A stretch of DNA of 64,000 nt from Agarophyton chilense. Its lineage: Eukaryota; Rhodophyta; Florideophyceae; Gracilariales; Gracilariaceae. Made by a program: the position numbers and the translations under genes. The DNA is taken from positions 248,001 through 312,000 of the forward strand of contig JARGXX010000075.1 in assembly GCA_030374765.1 (NCBI GenBank), written 5' to 3'. The notes under the pieces were generated by a model. The model did not search any database and had not been told where the DNA came from. It saw only the letters and a program-made list of their open reading frames with translations. Below are positions 42,801-52,211 of this stretch, in pieces. Every line of letters starts with the position of its first letter. Within the stretch, counting starts at the first letter, position 1.

Positions 42801-44507
42801 CCGCTTCCCGAAGCTAGTGCGGACTGTGCCGCTGAAGCGGATAACCGCAACCGTAATCGCACAGGCGTTTATCAAATACTGGGTATTTATATACGGACCA
42901 CCAGAAGTTCTGTTATCAGATAATGGGAAGCAATTCGTTGCCAAGTTCTCTAAGAATGTTTGCCGCATTATGGGCTTTCCAAACGTGTTTACCACGACCT
43001 ATCATCCGCAATGCAACGGTCAGGTGGAGCGTTTCAACCGCACGCTGATAGCAGCATTACGACACTACATCGCGGACCACCCGAAAGAATGGGACATGTT
43101 TACAGATACTATGTGCTACGCGTACAATACGCAAGTGCATACCTCTACAAAGACGGCACCGTTCGACCTCGTGCTCTCACGTAACCCTCCGGCTTTACCG
43201 GTTGCGCTCGACGACGAGACAGAATTGGACGCGCCGACCCCGGCTAAGTACCATCTGAAATGGAGGAATGACCTGAAGGCCAGAGCGGAAGAAGCCGCTA
43301 AGGAGTTATCAAAGACGCAAGCTCGCTATAAGCGAAACTATGACGCCAGAAGGCGAAAAGGAAATCCGACAATCCGAGTAGGAGGTCACGTCTTCGTACG
43401 AGTCGAAAGACCTGACAAACAGGAAGAATCTCGTCATAAGTTGTTGCCGATAGCGGCTGGACCCTTCAAAGTGGTGGACCTTGATGAAGACATAGTGGTC
43501 ATTAAGACAGCTGAGGACGTTGAACGTGTATCGCGCGATCGCGTTGAAGTCGCGCCTGACCCGCAAGTGGACGTCCAAATATCTGGTAGAACTAAGGAGG
43601 CAAATGCGACGGAACGTCAAGGCAAAAGCCCAAGTGACTCTGGGGAGAGTGAACCGCCACCAATGGCTCGAGCGGAGGAGAAAGCTCCTGATCTCCCACC
43701 GCCGGCGGTTGCGTACGCCAATCACGGACAGCTTTTGAAGTATCGGGATATGCCCCGTGGCACGCGAACACCCGTAAGTACAGAAACGGAACCTGAAAGC
43801 AGGAAAGATGTTTTGGAATTTGGCCCCAAAGACTTGGAAACGAGTGCACGCGAAAACGCGCCGTTGCCGCTTCAGGCTGAACCGTCAGGTGATGCGCCAC
43901 TCGCTGTTCCGCCGATATCGGCTCCCATCCCTCGTGGGCACGACGAAGAAGAGGTATCGCCTCCTGTCGTGGTGCAAGCACCATCGTCCCCCCAACAGCG
44001 GTCAGAATCAGATAAACCGAAGGAAGTTCATCCACGAATGGAATTGAGAAGTGGCAAGAAGTACGCTTCTATGGAACCCGGAAAACAGGATAGCTCTTTA
44101 TCTGAGAAAGGTTATCAAGGAATGAGTACACTGCCCCTGCGGGCAGAACGACAGTTAGTCGATGAGCGAACGCTTAACTTCGCTGAGACTGCTAACAAAG
44201 AGACGCTTGGGTCAGCCCTAAGGCATTTCAAACCTGTTAACAGGAGTCTCGCGCCAACAGCAAAGCATTGGGAAACGCCCAAGAATATGTTATGGATCGC
44301 ATATGTGAACATGGTGAGCATGAAGATACTAGAGAATTACTGTATCGAATCCGTTGGTACGGTTTTCCTCCGGAAGCGGATACGTGGGAACCTATAGCTC
44401 ATATCCCCCGTTCGCAACTCGTGCGATATCATCGACGCATGCCATTACTACTTCCCAGGGAGATCGACTCCTCGATAGTCGGGCTCATGGGCACATCCCA
44501 TTTCTAA
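39890..44507 (+). pseudogene. Chromovirus pol: protease, RT, RNase H, integrase, chromodomain (disrupted)
   Basis: Protease LDTGAGPN at about 39997, followed by a TAG at about 40031. The frame stays open 40109-40864 and breaks at TGA 40862. RT-RNase H-integrase zinc domain: 40865-42757 ([42 protein letters not shown]..H and C..C). A frameshift at about 42755 precedes the integrase core (LLSDNGKQF, NGQVERFNRTL) in 42760-44397. A second frameshift puts the chromodomain (YRIRWYGFPPEADTWEP) in 44268-44507. The RT active site reads YLED rather than Y-x-DD, a change that should inactivate polymerase by itself. Confidence 0.88.
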
Positions 44508-44884
44508 GTATGGGCTACAAAGATAGTAAAAACTCGAAAGGCAAGAAGAAAACAAGAAACCATGAAGAGGAAAAGTGAAGACACGCAAGCAAAGGACATT
44601 TACTGATTATCACTTATGACAAACTCGAGAAGCTAGAAAAAGAAGTAAAGAACTCGAGAAGCGAGAAGGGAAGTATAAAACTCGAGAAGCGAGAAGAAGA
44701 AGTTACGAACTAGAGAAGAGAGATCGAGCTGAAGAGCGGTGAGGAACAGAATGCTGTTGAGAACTGTAAGAGTTGGTCGGGCGGCGAGGATTTTATGATG
44801 ACAATGAGTACCCGGAACACCGGTCCGACTGCGTATAAACGCTTCTTGCGTCCACCGTGGTTCGCGCTTAACGAGGGGGGGTTT
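44508..44884 (+). other. Purine-rich 3' untranslated tail and polypurine tract
   Basis: Repeated AACTCGAGAAGCGAGAAG-like units (about 44620-44720) make the sense strand purine-rich. A G-tract (AACGAGGGGGGG) lies just before the 3' LTR and is the likely polypurine primer. Confidence 0.6.
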
Positions 44885-45551
44885 TGTAGTATTCTAATAT
44901 GTCGGGGAATCCGATAGGTTGGTTTTTCGCGAAGTCGCGGTTGGAACTCATATGTGAGTGTTATCATCAGCATTGTGATATGAAACGGCATCCCGCATAG
45001 GATGCCTAGAGGCAGAAGCTTTTAGTGGAACACGTGGCGTCATGGGTCGAGTGGCTTGCAACGGCGCATGTAGTGGCGATCCACGTGGCATGTTCAACTA
45101 CCCTTTGTAGCTAGACGTCCATTAGGGACCGTACCCATACAGTGGTTTGGCTAAGTGGCTGACCACTGGGTATTGTTTATATATTTATTTGGGCACTCAC
45201 CCTGGTACACAGTATATAGTGTACCAGAGGTGAGCGCCGACTCCAAGTAAAGGAGACAACATGGGCATCATGACTATTCTGTTCCTCGCTTAGGATTCTT
45301 TAACCGGAGATCCGGAGGAGCTATAATAGATAGTCAGACCCCAACCACTTCACGAGCCGTCTCGTTCCTACGTTCCATCAACGTTTTACAGTTGCACTGT
45401 TCACCCTCCCTGGAGAGTAGTGGCCTTACACCCCACTTCCAGCTCGCTGGTGTTGTAGCTCTACCACCCCTTTTCCTTCGCCGCAAGCGACCCATCGGCA
45501 GGCCGATCGCTTTCGCAGGTTTCTGCTCTCTCCGTTAGAGCGGATACTACA
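44885..45551 (+). repeat. 3' LTR of chromovirus
   Basis: 667-bp direct copy of 36654-37320 with scattered substitutions. Hairpin at about 45193-45238. Confidence 0.9.
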
Positions 45552-46965
45552 CCAGAGTCATTTTAAAAAACATAGAGAGTTGATGTCGAGGTTTGATGAT
45601 TTAATTGAAAAGGAATAGTATAACGGAAGAATTAAAGAGTCGTAAGTTCTTTATGGAAGCAGATACCAAGCTCAAGCTGATATGTAGATTTATCAAAGAA
45701 TATTTTACATTTGGGATTAGTTTGTGGGTGATGGTGGCCAACAGAAATGTATTGAATGGGTTTTGTTGTGATAATTACGCCCAAAAAGGTCAATTAGTGT
45801 ATAAAAAGATGTTCTATTCTATTGTTGGCGGCTGAAATGTGTTTCGGTTTCGGTTACTATATGTCAGGGTTTTGTCTTTGCATTGATCAAAAGAAGTTTG
45901 CTATCGATAACTCGCGGAAATACGGAGCTTGCTTGGTATGAACAACGAGAAGAAGCATACTTTTGGTGACAAATACGACCAAAACTATCTCTCGGCACAA
46001 ATTGGAACATCAGTTAATATCTCTAACCGAACTAAAAATTCACCCGTTCAACAAGCCAGCCCAATCTTGAAGAGAAGAGTCCGTTATATGTTTACCATCA
46101 CTGATGACGCCAAATTGGTTGGCTGGATCGTTAACGAGCCAAACATAAATGGTTCTCGACGCATTATGTTAAAAGCCGTGATACGGTTTGCGTATTTGTT
46201 TCACGGATCAACGAAGGCAAATCTGCAAAAAACCAGCCGGATTTGGTGCTCAAGAGCATAAATGACTAACGAACCTAGAACTACTCAATGTTCCGGCGTT
46301 GCTAAATCAATACCCAGAGAAATATTCGATGGTTTGAAAATGATACATGTCAAGTTATTGCGCAGGAGAAAACAGAAAAACAGATTGCAGGTAAATGCGC
46401 TACACTTGAACATGGTTGCTGAATTAGATGGGTTTCGGACGTTGGGTGTTCAATTCAACTAAAAGACTGTACGAAACTTTGCTCTGCAGTCGATTTGCAT
46501 TCGGAAAATGCGAGGTAGCAGAACTTGTTGCTGCAGACTTTTGCTAGCAAACGCGTATTATAACATGTCACGCGAGGGTGAATCGAAAACTTTACCGGCA
46601 AATATGGAATTGAAAGCAGAGTAGTCAAAACAGAAAAGCATGTTTCACCGACTGATCTCGAAAATATTAACAGGGAATTGCACAGCAGACAGGTAAATTA
46701 AAACGATGTTAAGAGATGAGACGAATCACATGTAGTGATTTACATAAACGGCCAAAGAAGTGTATGCTTTTTGTATAGAAATGGGTGTTTCGGTAATTAC
46801 TGCGTGTACAGTGGCGTTGGAGAAACAAAGCGCACACACACATGAATGCGCACGTGATTGGGTGTTTTTGATTTTTGAAATGTGTTTTTAAACCTCAGCT
46901 GCTGTGTGCTTAAAGAGCGCGCGCCACGCCGCCACGCGCGTCGCACGTAACGGAAGCGTCGCACA
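45552..46965. other. A/T-rich region with an unassigned, once-interrupted ORF
   Basis: The plus-strand frame 45929-46462 is open except for one TAA at 46259-46261. It has protein-like composition (RRVRYMFTITDDAKLVGWIV; basic C-terminus) but no family is recognised. It may be an old transposase or host gene remnant. The upstream frame 45605-45835 is likewise unassigned. The Hint-gene promoter must lie in the last few hundred bases. Confidence 0.3.
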
Positions 46966-47082
46966 ATGCGCGACGTCGACCAAAGCAGCACTGCGGCGAT
47001 GGCGCGGCGCGCCGCCGTGCGCACGCCGCTGCTGCTGCTGCTGCTGTTGCTGCTCTCCGCCACGACGCTGTGCGCCTCCACT

Positions 47083-47129
<47 letters not shown>

Positions 47130-47970
47130 TCCGTGCGATGAGCCGCTGTGTCTCACGCCGCTCAAGCGCTCCGACTGGCGCGCGCCGCGCGCCGCCGTGC
47201 GCCGCACGCGCCGCAGACCGTTTCGACGCCCCGGCCGCCGCCCCGGCGGCTTCGACGACGGCGACGACCAGGACCAGAACCAGGACCAGGACGAAGAGTT
47301 TGCTGAACAGGCCGACGCCGACGCCGCCCAAGACGCTGGCGACGCTTCCGACGCTTCCGACGCTGACGACGCTGACGATGACCTGTGCTTCCCGGCGCAC
47401 GCCGTCGTCAACACGCTGCAGCGCGGACCGGTGCGCATGCACCACCTCCGCGTCGGCGACCTAGTGGAGGTGGCAAGCACCGCGTCCGCAAGCACCGCGT
47501 CCGCAAGCACCGCGTCCCCAAGCCCCAAGCGCTACAGCGCCGTATTCACGTTCTCGCACCGCGTACCCGCGCCCTCCCTCTTTCCCTTTGTGCATCTACG
47601 CACCGCAAACGGTTCGCTCGAGCTCAGCGCCGCGCATTACGTACACACCGCCGTAGGAACATTTCCTGCACGTGCCGTTCGTGTTGACGATTTGTTGCAA
47701 TTGGCCGATCATTCCTTGGCTGCCGTGCTTGACGTGCGCCATGTGTGGCGCCACGGATTGTACAACCCGCATACTGTGCTGGGCGAACTTGTTGTTGACG
47801 GATTTCGCGTCAGCTCGTATACCACGAGCGTGAGCCCCGTGTTGGCGAATGCTTTGCTCGCGCCGGTGCGCGTCGTTTTTACGGTGTTGCGCGTCGACAT
47901 GACGCGCGGATTGCTGTCGCACGCGCGCGCGCGATGGGTGTGGACGCTGGTGCGAAGCGCGAGTGCGTGA
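46966..47970 (+). CDS. Secreted-type protein with Hedgehog-like Hint (Hog) domain
   Basis: 334 aa. A leucine-run signal peptide (LLLLLLLLL at about 22-30) is followed by a polyalanine tract (about 40-55, from a GCC repeat), an Arg-rich segment and an Asp/Ala-rich acidic linker. The Hint domain starts at Cys141 in LCFPAHAVVNT, closely matching the CFP start of Hedgehog autoprocessing domains. The block-B His is His224 (LELSAAHYV). Later blocks read LYNPHTVLGELVVDGFRVSSY, ending with a hydrophobic helix-like tail (residues about 295-330). By family, the Cys would attack the preceding peptide bond and, in Hedgehog, transfer a sterol. Here no Hedgehog signalling domain precedes it; the released N-terminal piece would be the acidic segment. 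A second ATG (residue 12) gives an even better signal peptide. A 15-bp repeat (47474-47520) encodes an in-domain Ser/Ala/Thr insert. Confidence 0.8.
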
Positions 47971-48041
47971 GAAACACAACACGCGCATGGTGCTGTTTGT
48001 GCGTTTTTTTATATACACTATAGACTATATAGACTATTGTG

Positions 48042-48593
48042 TTACTCAAACGCCTCGGGCGGCAGAATTTTGCGTAACATTTGCTCCATTCCGGGTGGTA
48101 GCGATACGTCTCCAAGAAGTACCTTGTCGGTAAACATGAGCTGTACCAGATGAAACGCCGAGGCGCGGTCGTTGCGTTGCTTGCACAGCGTCAGTACGCG
48201 CTGGTACGACGCGGCCGTGGGGGTGAGTCCGAGGTCGCGCATCACACCGAGCACCCATATTGGTTTGTCGGGCGTTTCGTTGTCGCGCACGCACACGTCA
48301 AGCACGGCGTGCCACTCGCGTAGCGGCGCTGTTTGGTTGCTTTGCTTCATGCGCTGCGCCAACGCGTCCCACGCCGATTCGAACGATCCCTCCTGCAGCT
48401 GCTGCTGCTGCTGGGACATGAGCTCTTGGCGAGGGGCGCGGCGCGCGCGCAAGGCGCGCGGGAGGAGAGGGCGGCGGCGCCGATGCCATGACGGCGTGCG
48501 CGGCGCGAGCAACGAGTGCGGCGCCGCCGACGGAGACGCCGACGGAGACGCCGACGGAGACGCCGACGGAGAGCACGGCGGCGCGAACAACAT
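48042..48593 (-). CDS. Small plastid- or mitochondrion-targeted PPR-like protein
   Basis: 183 aa from the ATG at 48593. Residues 1-57 are Ser/Pro/Arg-rich with no acidic residues, like a transit peptide; the SPSA repeats come from a 12-bp microsatellite (about 48520-48580). Residues 65-165 fit two to three helical-hairpin pentatricopeptide-like repeats (WHAVLDVCVRDNETPDKPIWVLGVMRDLGLTP..., SYQRVLTLCKQRNDRASAFHLVQLM). PPR proteins bind organellar RNA; with so few repeats this one may act as an accessory factor. The frame is open further upstream but that part is repeat-rich and crosses the shared promoter, so 48593 is chosen. Divergent from the gene at 48819. Confidence 0.6.
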   Translation of the reverse strand: MLFAPPCSPSASPSASPSASPSAAPHSLLAPRTPSWHRRRRPLLPRALRARRAPRQELMSQQQQQLQEGSFESAWDALAQRMKQSNQTAPLREWHAVLDVCVRDNETPDKPIWVLGVMRDLGLTPTAASYQRVLTLCKQRNDRASAFHLVQLMFTDKVLLGDVSLPPGMEQMLRKILPPEAFE

Positions 48594-48680
48594 GACGCGC
48601 GACGTGCAAAATGACGCCCGTTGCGGTCGCCCGCGCCCGAGCTCACACTTTTGAGATAAATGTGCGCAGCCGCGCGCGCT

Positions 48681-48711
<31 letters not shown>

Positions 48712-48818
48712 GTGTTGCGTAGCGCGCCGCCATCCGCCCGCCGCGCACCAACAAAGACGCCGCGCGGCCACGCCACGCCACGCGCCCCAACGCGTCGTGC
48801 CGGCCGTCGCGCGTCGCC
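48594..48818. promoter_or_regulatory. Short shared divergent promoter region with CA microsatellite
   Basis: 225 bp between two start codons read away from each other. It contains a (CA)n run at about 48685-48711. No TATA box is seen. The length suggests a bidirectional promoter. Confidence 0.45.
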
Positions 48819-49805
48819 ATGACTCGCGCGCTCTCGCTCTCGCTCTCGCTCTCGCCGTCGCCGTCGCCGTCGCCGTTGCCGTTGCGCGCGCGGCGCGCGT
48901 TTGTGGGCGCTTCGCACGCCCTGCTGGCGCTGCAGCCGCGCGGGGCGGCGCCGCCGCGGCGGCTGCGCTGCGTGCGCGCTGCGCGCTGCTTGCTTGTTGT
49001 TCGCCGCTTGCGGCCGGCGCGCGCGCGCGTGCCCGCCCGCATGCGCGCCTCCGACGCGCCGCCGGGGCCGGAGGGGGAGCAGCAGCAAGAGGAGGGGGAG
49101 CAGTGCGAGTGGGAGCAGCAGCAGCAGCAGCAACAGCAACAGGACGCGCCGCAGGACACGCAGTCGTACGAGCAGTACAGAGCGCTGTTCGAAGAGGACG
49201 GAAACCAGCTGTGGGATACCACGGACGTGGCCAAGGCGCTGCAGCCGCTCACCGAACAGGAAAAGCACCGTCTGAGAACAAAGCTGCCCACCAAACTGGC
49301 AAACTTCATCATTCGTCGCGCCGACGCCGCAGTGCGTCTACGAAACACCAAACCGGGCGATTCCTCCATCGTGGGCAAATTGCTCACCGACCTACCGCCC
49401 GACCGCGTCGCATGGGATGATCCAGAAAACGCAGAATTTCGCGACTACGTTTACGAAACAATCACCGGTCCGCCGTCGTTTCGACGCCCGGGCTCGTCCT
49501 TGTTCAACGGCGGCGATGGCTTGCCGGACATGGACGATCTGCCCGACGCGGGCGAGCTCATCGACCACGCCACTGGACGGCCCGTTACGAAGAAATTGAT
49601 GAGCATGTTTGTGGGAAACGTCAACAGCGTTGATGAACAGGCCGCCAAAGTGGGCTACACCCTGCTGGCGCTGTTCGTACTGCTCATTGGCGCCAAGATT
49701 GTGTTTGCGCTCGTTTCCTTCTTTCTGTCCTTCACGTTTTCGTTCCTGGCCATCTTTGCGTTGAGTGCCGGCATCTTTGTCGTATTCTACTTGTTCCGCT
49801 TCTGA
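48819..49805 (+). CDS. Putative plastid membrane protein with two C-terminal helices, unknown family
   Basis: 328 aa. Residues 1-75 are Ser/Arg/Ala-rich without acidic residues, like a plastid transit peptide; its start contains SLSLSLSPSPSPSP from microsatellite DNA. A polyGln segment follows (about 98-112). The conserved-looking core (about 120-265) is soluble and charged (LWDTTDVAKALQPLTEQEKHRL; LPTKLANFIIRRADAAVRLRN). Two hydrophobic helices at about 278-325 end in LFRF, suggesting a C-terminal membrane anchor. I do not recognise the family. Its position among plastid-type genes supports plastid targeting by inference only. Confidence 0.65.
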   Translation: MTRALSLSLSLSPSPSPSPLPLRARRAFVGASHALLALQPRGAAPPRRLRCVRAARCLLVVRRLRPARARVPARMRASDAPPGPEGEQQQEEGEQCEWEQQQQQQQQQDAPQDTQSYEQYRALFEEDGNQLWDTTDVAKALQPLTEQEKHRLRTKLPTKLANFIIRRADAAVRLRNTKPGDSSIVGKLLTDLPPDRVAWDDPENAEFRDYVYETITGPPSFRRPGSSLFNGGDGLPDMDDLPDAGELIDHATGRPVTKKLMSMFVGNVNSVDEQAAKVGYTLLALFVLLIGAKIVFALVSFFLSFTFSFLAIFALSAGIFVVFYLFRF

Positions 49806-49845
49806 GCGCTCACACCACACCAATGTCGTGCGTTTTGTTTTTTTA

Positions 49846-50922
49846 CTACTCAATACCCAACTTGTTCAACGCACCCAGCAGACTGGGCACGCTCTCACTA
49901 GCCCAGAAACACTCGCTCTGTCTGCGCTCCATGAAGATAGCCCTAATACAGTACTTGGCGGGCGCCGGCTGCCCAAGTGCCTGCACCCAAACCAGCTTGG
50001 ACTCGTGCTCCACCGAGCAGTCAAGCCCCGCGCGAGCCACTCTCATATTAAACATGCCGTCTCCGCTGCGTCTCACGGCCGGCTTCTTAATGGGCGGGTC
50101 CTCCTCGCCGCGCGCAATGCGATCCATTCTTTTCTGCAGCGACAGACACAGCCGTTTCAAGTGACGAATTTCGTCGTATGACAGCGCCACAAGCCAGTGG
50201 TCGTTGCCCACCATGGCGCAGAAGCTCTTGGGCGCCTCCGGGTCATATCCGACGCGAAAGCCCACACCGGCCTGAATGAAGTTCTGTCTGACGCCCGGGC
50301 CGGGCGGCGCGTCGCCCTTGACCTCAATCAGCGAGCATCCGTGCATGTCGCACTCAATGCGAAACTGCAAGCTGCGCTCGTTGTGTGGCAAATCCTCGTT
50401 GGCATCAAGCACCTGCCACCCGGCCGTGGACTCGTACCCAAAGTTTTTGGGGTCCATGTACGGTTCATCCGCCGCCGAGGCGGCGTCGTCGTCAGCCACC
50501 ACCGACGGCGCCGAGCCGCGCTTGTCGAGCGCGGCGGCGGAAGCAGCGGAAGCGGCGGCGGCGGCGGCGGCGGCGGCGTTGGGCGGTGCCGGCGGATCGG
50601 CCACGGGCGGCATGCCCGCGTCGGCGCGCAGCTTGGCCGTGATAGCGGAGATCTGCGCAGCCATGTTGAGCAGCGCGTCGTTGGTACGCTCCGCCTGTTT
50701 CCGCCGCGTCTCGGAGATGCTTTCCAGCTGACGTCTCATGTACGCGCCCTCTGCGATGGCGGCCTCCACGGGGTCGCGCGGCTCGTCGAACGGCGCGCAT
50801 GCGGCCCATCGCGCGCGCGTCGTGGGACGCGTGCGCGTCGTGTGGGATGCGACGACGCGCGACGCGTGAGGACGCGGGGACGGGACGACGCGCGTGGGCG
50901 CGACGAAGGCGACGACGTCCAT
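49846..50922 (-). CDS. DUF1818-like protein of cyanobacterial origin, plastid-targeted
   Basis: 358 aa from the ATG at 50922. Residues 1-48 form a basic, acid-free leader. A coiled-coil-like stretch (about 60-105) and a polyAla/Ser linker follow. The C-terminal part (about 235-358) resembles the cyanobacterial and plastid DUF1818 family: GVGFRVGYDPEAP, then NDHWLVALSYDEIRHLKRL, and a final W.SE.VPSLL.AL..L block. The biochemical role of DUF1818 is unknown to me. The frame is open beyond 50922 but the upstream part overlaps the divergent neighbour's promoter and is low-complexity. Confidence 0.7.
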   Translation of the reverse strand: MDVVAFVAPTRVVPSPRPHASRVVASHTTRTRPTTRARWAACAPFDEPRDPVEAAIAEGAYMRRQLESISETRRKQAERTNDALLNMAAQISAITAKLRADAGMPPVADPPAPPNAAAAAAAAASAASAAALDKRGSAPSVVADDDAASAADEPYMDPKNFGYESTAGWQVLDANEDLPHNERSLQFRIECDMHGCSLIEVKGDAPPGPGVRQNFIQAGVGFRVGYDPEAPKSFCAMVGNDHWLVALSYDEIRHLKRLCLSLQKRMDRIARGEEDPPIKKPAVRRSGDGMFNMRVARAGLDCSVEHESKLVWVQALGQPAPAKYCIRAIFMERRQSECFWASESVPSLLGALNKLGIE

Positions 50923-51221
50923 TGTGGGCGCCGGGGGGGAGGGGGAGGGGAAAGATGGGGGAGAGAGGCGGTGGGACGCGACGAAGGGGGAGGGGGGGGG
51001 GACGGGCGGGTGCGAGGTTGTGCGCGGCGACGAGGCGCGCCACGTGTGCCGCGCGCACTCGCGCTGCGCACCGGTGCGCCGTGCATCTCCCGCGGCGCGA
51101 CGCACATCGACCGCGCCCGCGACTTGAGCTGCGGCTCTTCGCGCCGCGCTGCTACGCGGCCTCACTCTTCCTTCCGTCGCCGTCGCCGTCGCCGTCCGCT
51201 CTACCTTCGCCGGCAGCCGCC
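50923..51221. promoter_or_regulatory. Shared divergent promoter region
   Basis: About 300 bp of very GC-rich DNA between two divergent start codons, with G-runs at 50935-51001. No canonical element is identified. Confidence 0.4.
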
Positions 51222-52097
51222 ATGGCGCCCGCCGCCGCGCCCGCCGCCTTCGTCGCCGGCCTGCCCGCGCGCTGGCGCCGCGCGCGCACCAGCCAAACCA
51301 CCGCGCTCCCCGCGCTCCCCGCGCGCCGCGCGCGCGCGCCGCGCGCCGCCGCCTCGACGCCGCCGCCACCATCTCCGCCGCCGCCACCATCTCCGCCGCC
51401 TGCGCCCGACGTGGAGCGTCTGTTCTCGCGGCTGACGCACGTCAACAAGAACCTGCGCAAGAAGGCGGCGGCGGAGCTGGCCGCGCTGGGCACGCCCGCC
51501 ATAATCGCGCGTCTCATCTCTCTGCTCGCCGAGCAGGACGTGGCGCACCGCCGCGCCGCCGTGCAGGCGTTGGCCATGACAGGCCAACCCGCGTTGCCGT
51601 CCGTTCTCGCTACGCTCACCGCCGCGCGTGACCCCACCGTGCGCGCCTCCTGCGCAAAGGTCATTGCCGGTATGGCCTTGTTCTTCCCCGATTTGCGCCG
51701 CCACTTCCCCTCACACGCCTTGCTTGCGCTGCAGGCTGCGCTGCGTACGTCCGATCCCGTCGCGAAGATCGCCATTGTTGGCTGTTTGGCCACTCTTGGT
51801 AGCGATCATAAGCAACAGCATACTGTTCTTCGCGGCAACCACCACGCTCTTCACATTTTGCTCTCCGTGTGCACTCCGCACGCGGACATGGCTGTGGCTG
51901 CCACGGCCGTCGGCGCCCTGGCCCAGATCGCGCAGAACGCTTCCGCCGAGCACAAGCAACCCATCGTCGCCCATCTCCAGCGTCTCGCCGCCCCGTCGAG
52001 CGCCGACCACCAGTCCGGCTTCAACTACATTCAGGAAATGGCCGCATCTCATTTAGACAACCTAGAAGGCCTCTCACCCCCCTCGCTTTCAAAGTAA
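51222..52097 (+). CDS. HEAT-repeat protein resembling phycobilisome lyases (CpcE/NblB type), plastid-targeted
   Basis: 291 aa. Residues 1-50 are Ala/Arg/Pro-rich without acidic residues, fitting a transit peptide, followed by a Pro run. From about residue 62 a chain of helical repeats begins: RLTHVNKNLRKKAAAELAAL, then AHRRAAVQALAMTGQPALPS, then DPTVRASCAKVIAGMAL. This pattern is that of PBS-lyase HEAT-like repeats. Family members attach or detach bilins on phycobiliproteins or help break down phycobilisomes, but the repeat is also found in unrelated proteins, so the substrate is uncertain. If correct, it supports a phycobilisome-bearing (red algal) host. Confidence 0.65.
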   Translation: MAPAAAPAAFVAGLPARWRRARTSQTTALPALPARRARAPRAAASTPPPPSPPPPPSPPPAPDVERLFSRLTHVNKNLRKKAAAELAALGTPAIIARLISLLAEQDVAHRRAAVQALAMTGQPALPSVLATLTAARDPTVRASCAKVIAGMALFFPDLRRHFPSHALLALQAALRTSDPVAKIAIVGCLATLGSDHKQQHTVLRGNHHALHILLSVCTPHADMAVAATAVGALAQIAQNASAEHKQPIVAHLQRLAAPSSADHQSGFNYIQEMAASHLDNLEGLSPPSLSK

Positions 52098-52104
52098 AAC
52101 AATC

Positions 52105-52195
52105 ATTCATACACTCCATTCATACACTCCATTCATACACTCCATTCATACACTCCATTCATACACTCCATTCATACACCCCATTCATACACCCC
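52105..52195 (+). repeat. 13-bp tandem repeat (CATTCATACACTC), about seven copies
   Basis: It fills the gap between the convergent stops at 52097 and 52212, so it lies in the 3' UTR of one or both transcripts. The last two copies have extra C residues. Confidence 0.9.
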
Positions 52196-52211
52196 CATTC
52201 ACTCGCCCACC

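Larger units (their letters stand above)
36654..45551 (+). mobile_element. Complete but decayed Ty3/gypsy chromovirus
   Basis: An 8.9-kb element: 5' LTR 36654-37320, primer site 37323-37340, gag 37536-39689, protease to integrase 39890-44397, chromodomain 44268-44507, purine-rich tail, polypurine tract about 44872-44879, 3' LTR 44885-45551. The LTRs are both 667 bp and alike but with scattered differences. Stops and frameshifts show that it is dead. Flanks CCATA/CCAGA could be a target duplication with one change. Confidence 0.9.

Noticed and set aside
46797-47528. Minus-strand frames of 185-243 codons opposite the Hint gene
   Set aside because: Ser/Ala- or Val/Gly-repeat translations of the GCC-rich antisense strand.
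50197-51435. 412-codon plus-strand frame
   Set aside because: Antisense to the DUF1818-like gene with low-complexity Arg/Gly content.
52105-52195. CRISPR-like array
   Set aside because: Units are contiguous without spacers; a plain tandem repeat. No CRISPR arrays are seen in the window.
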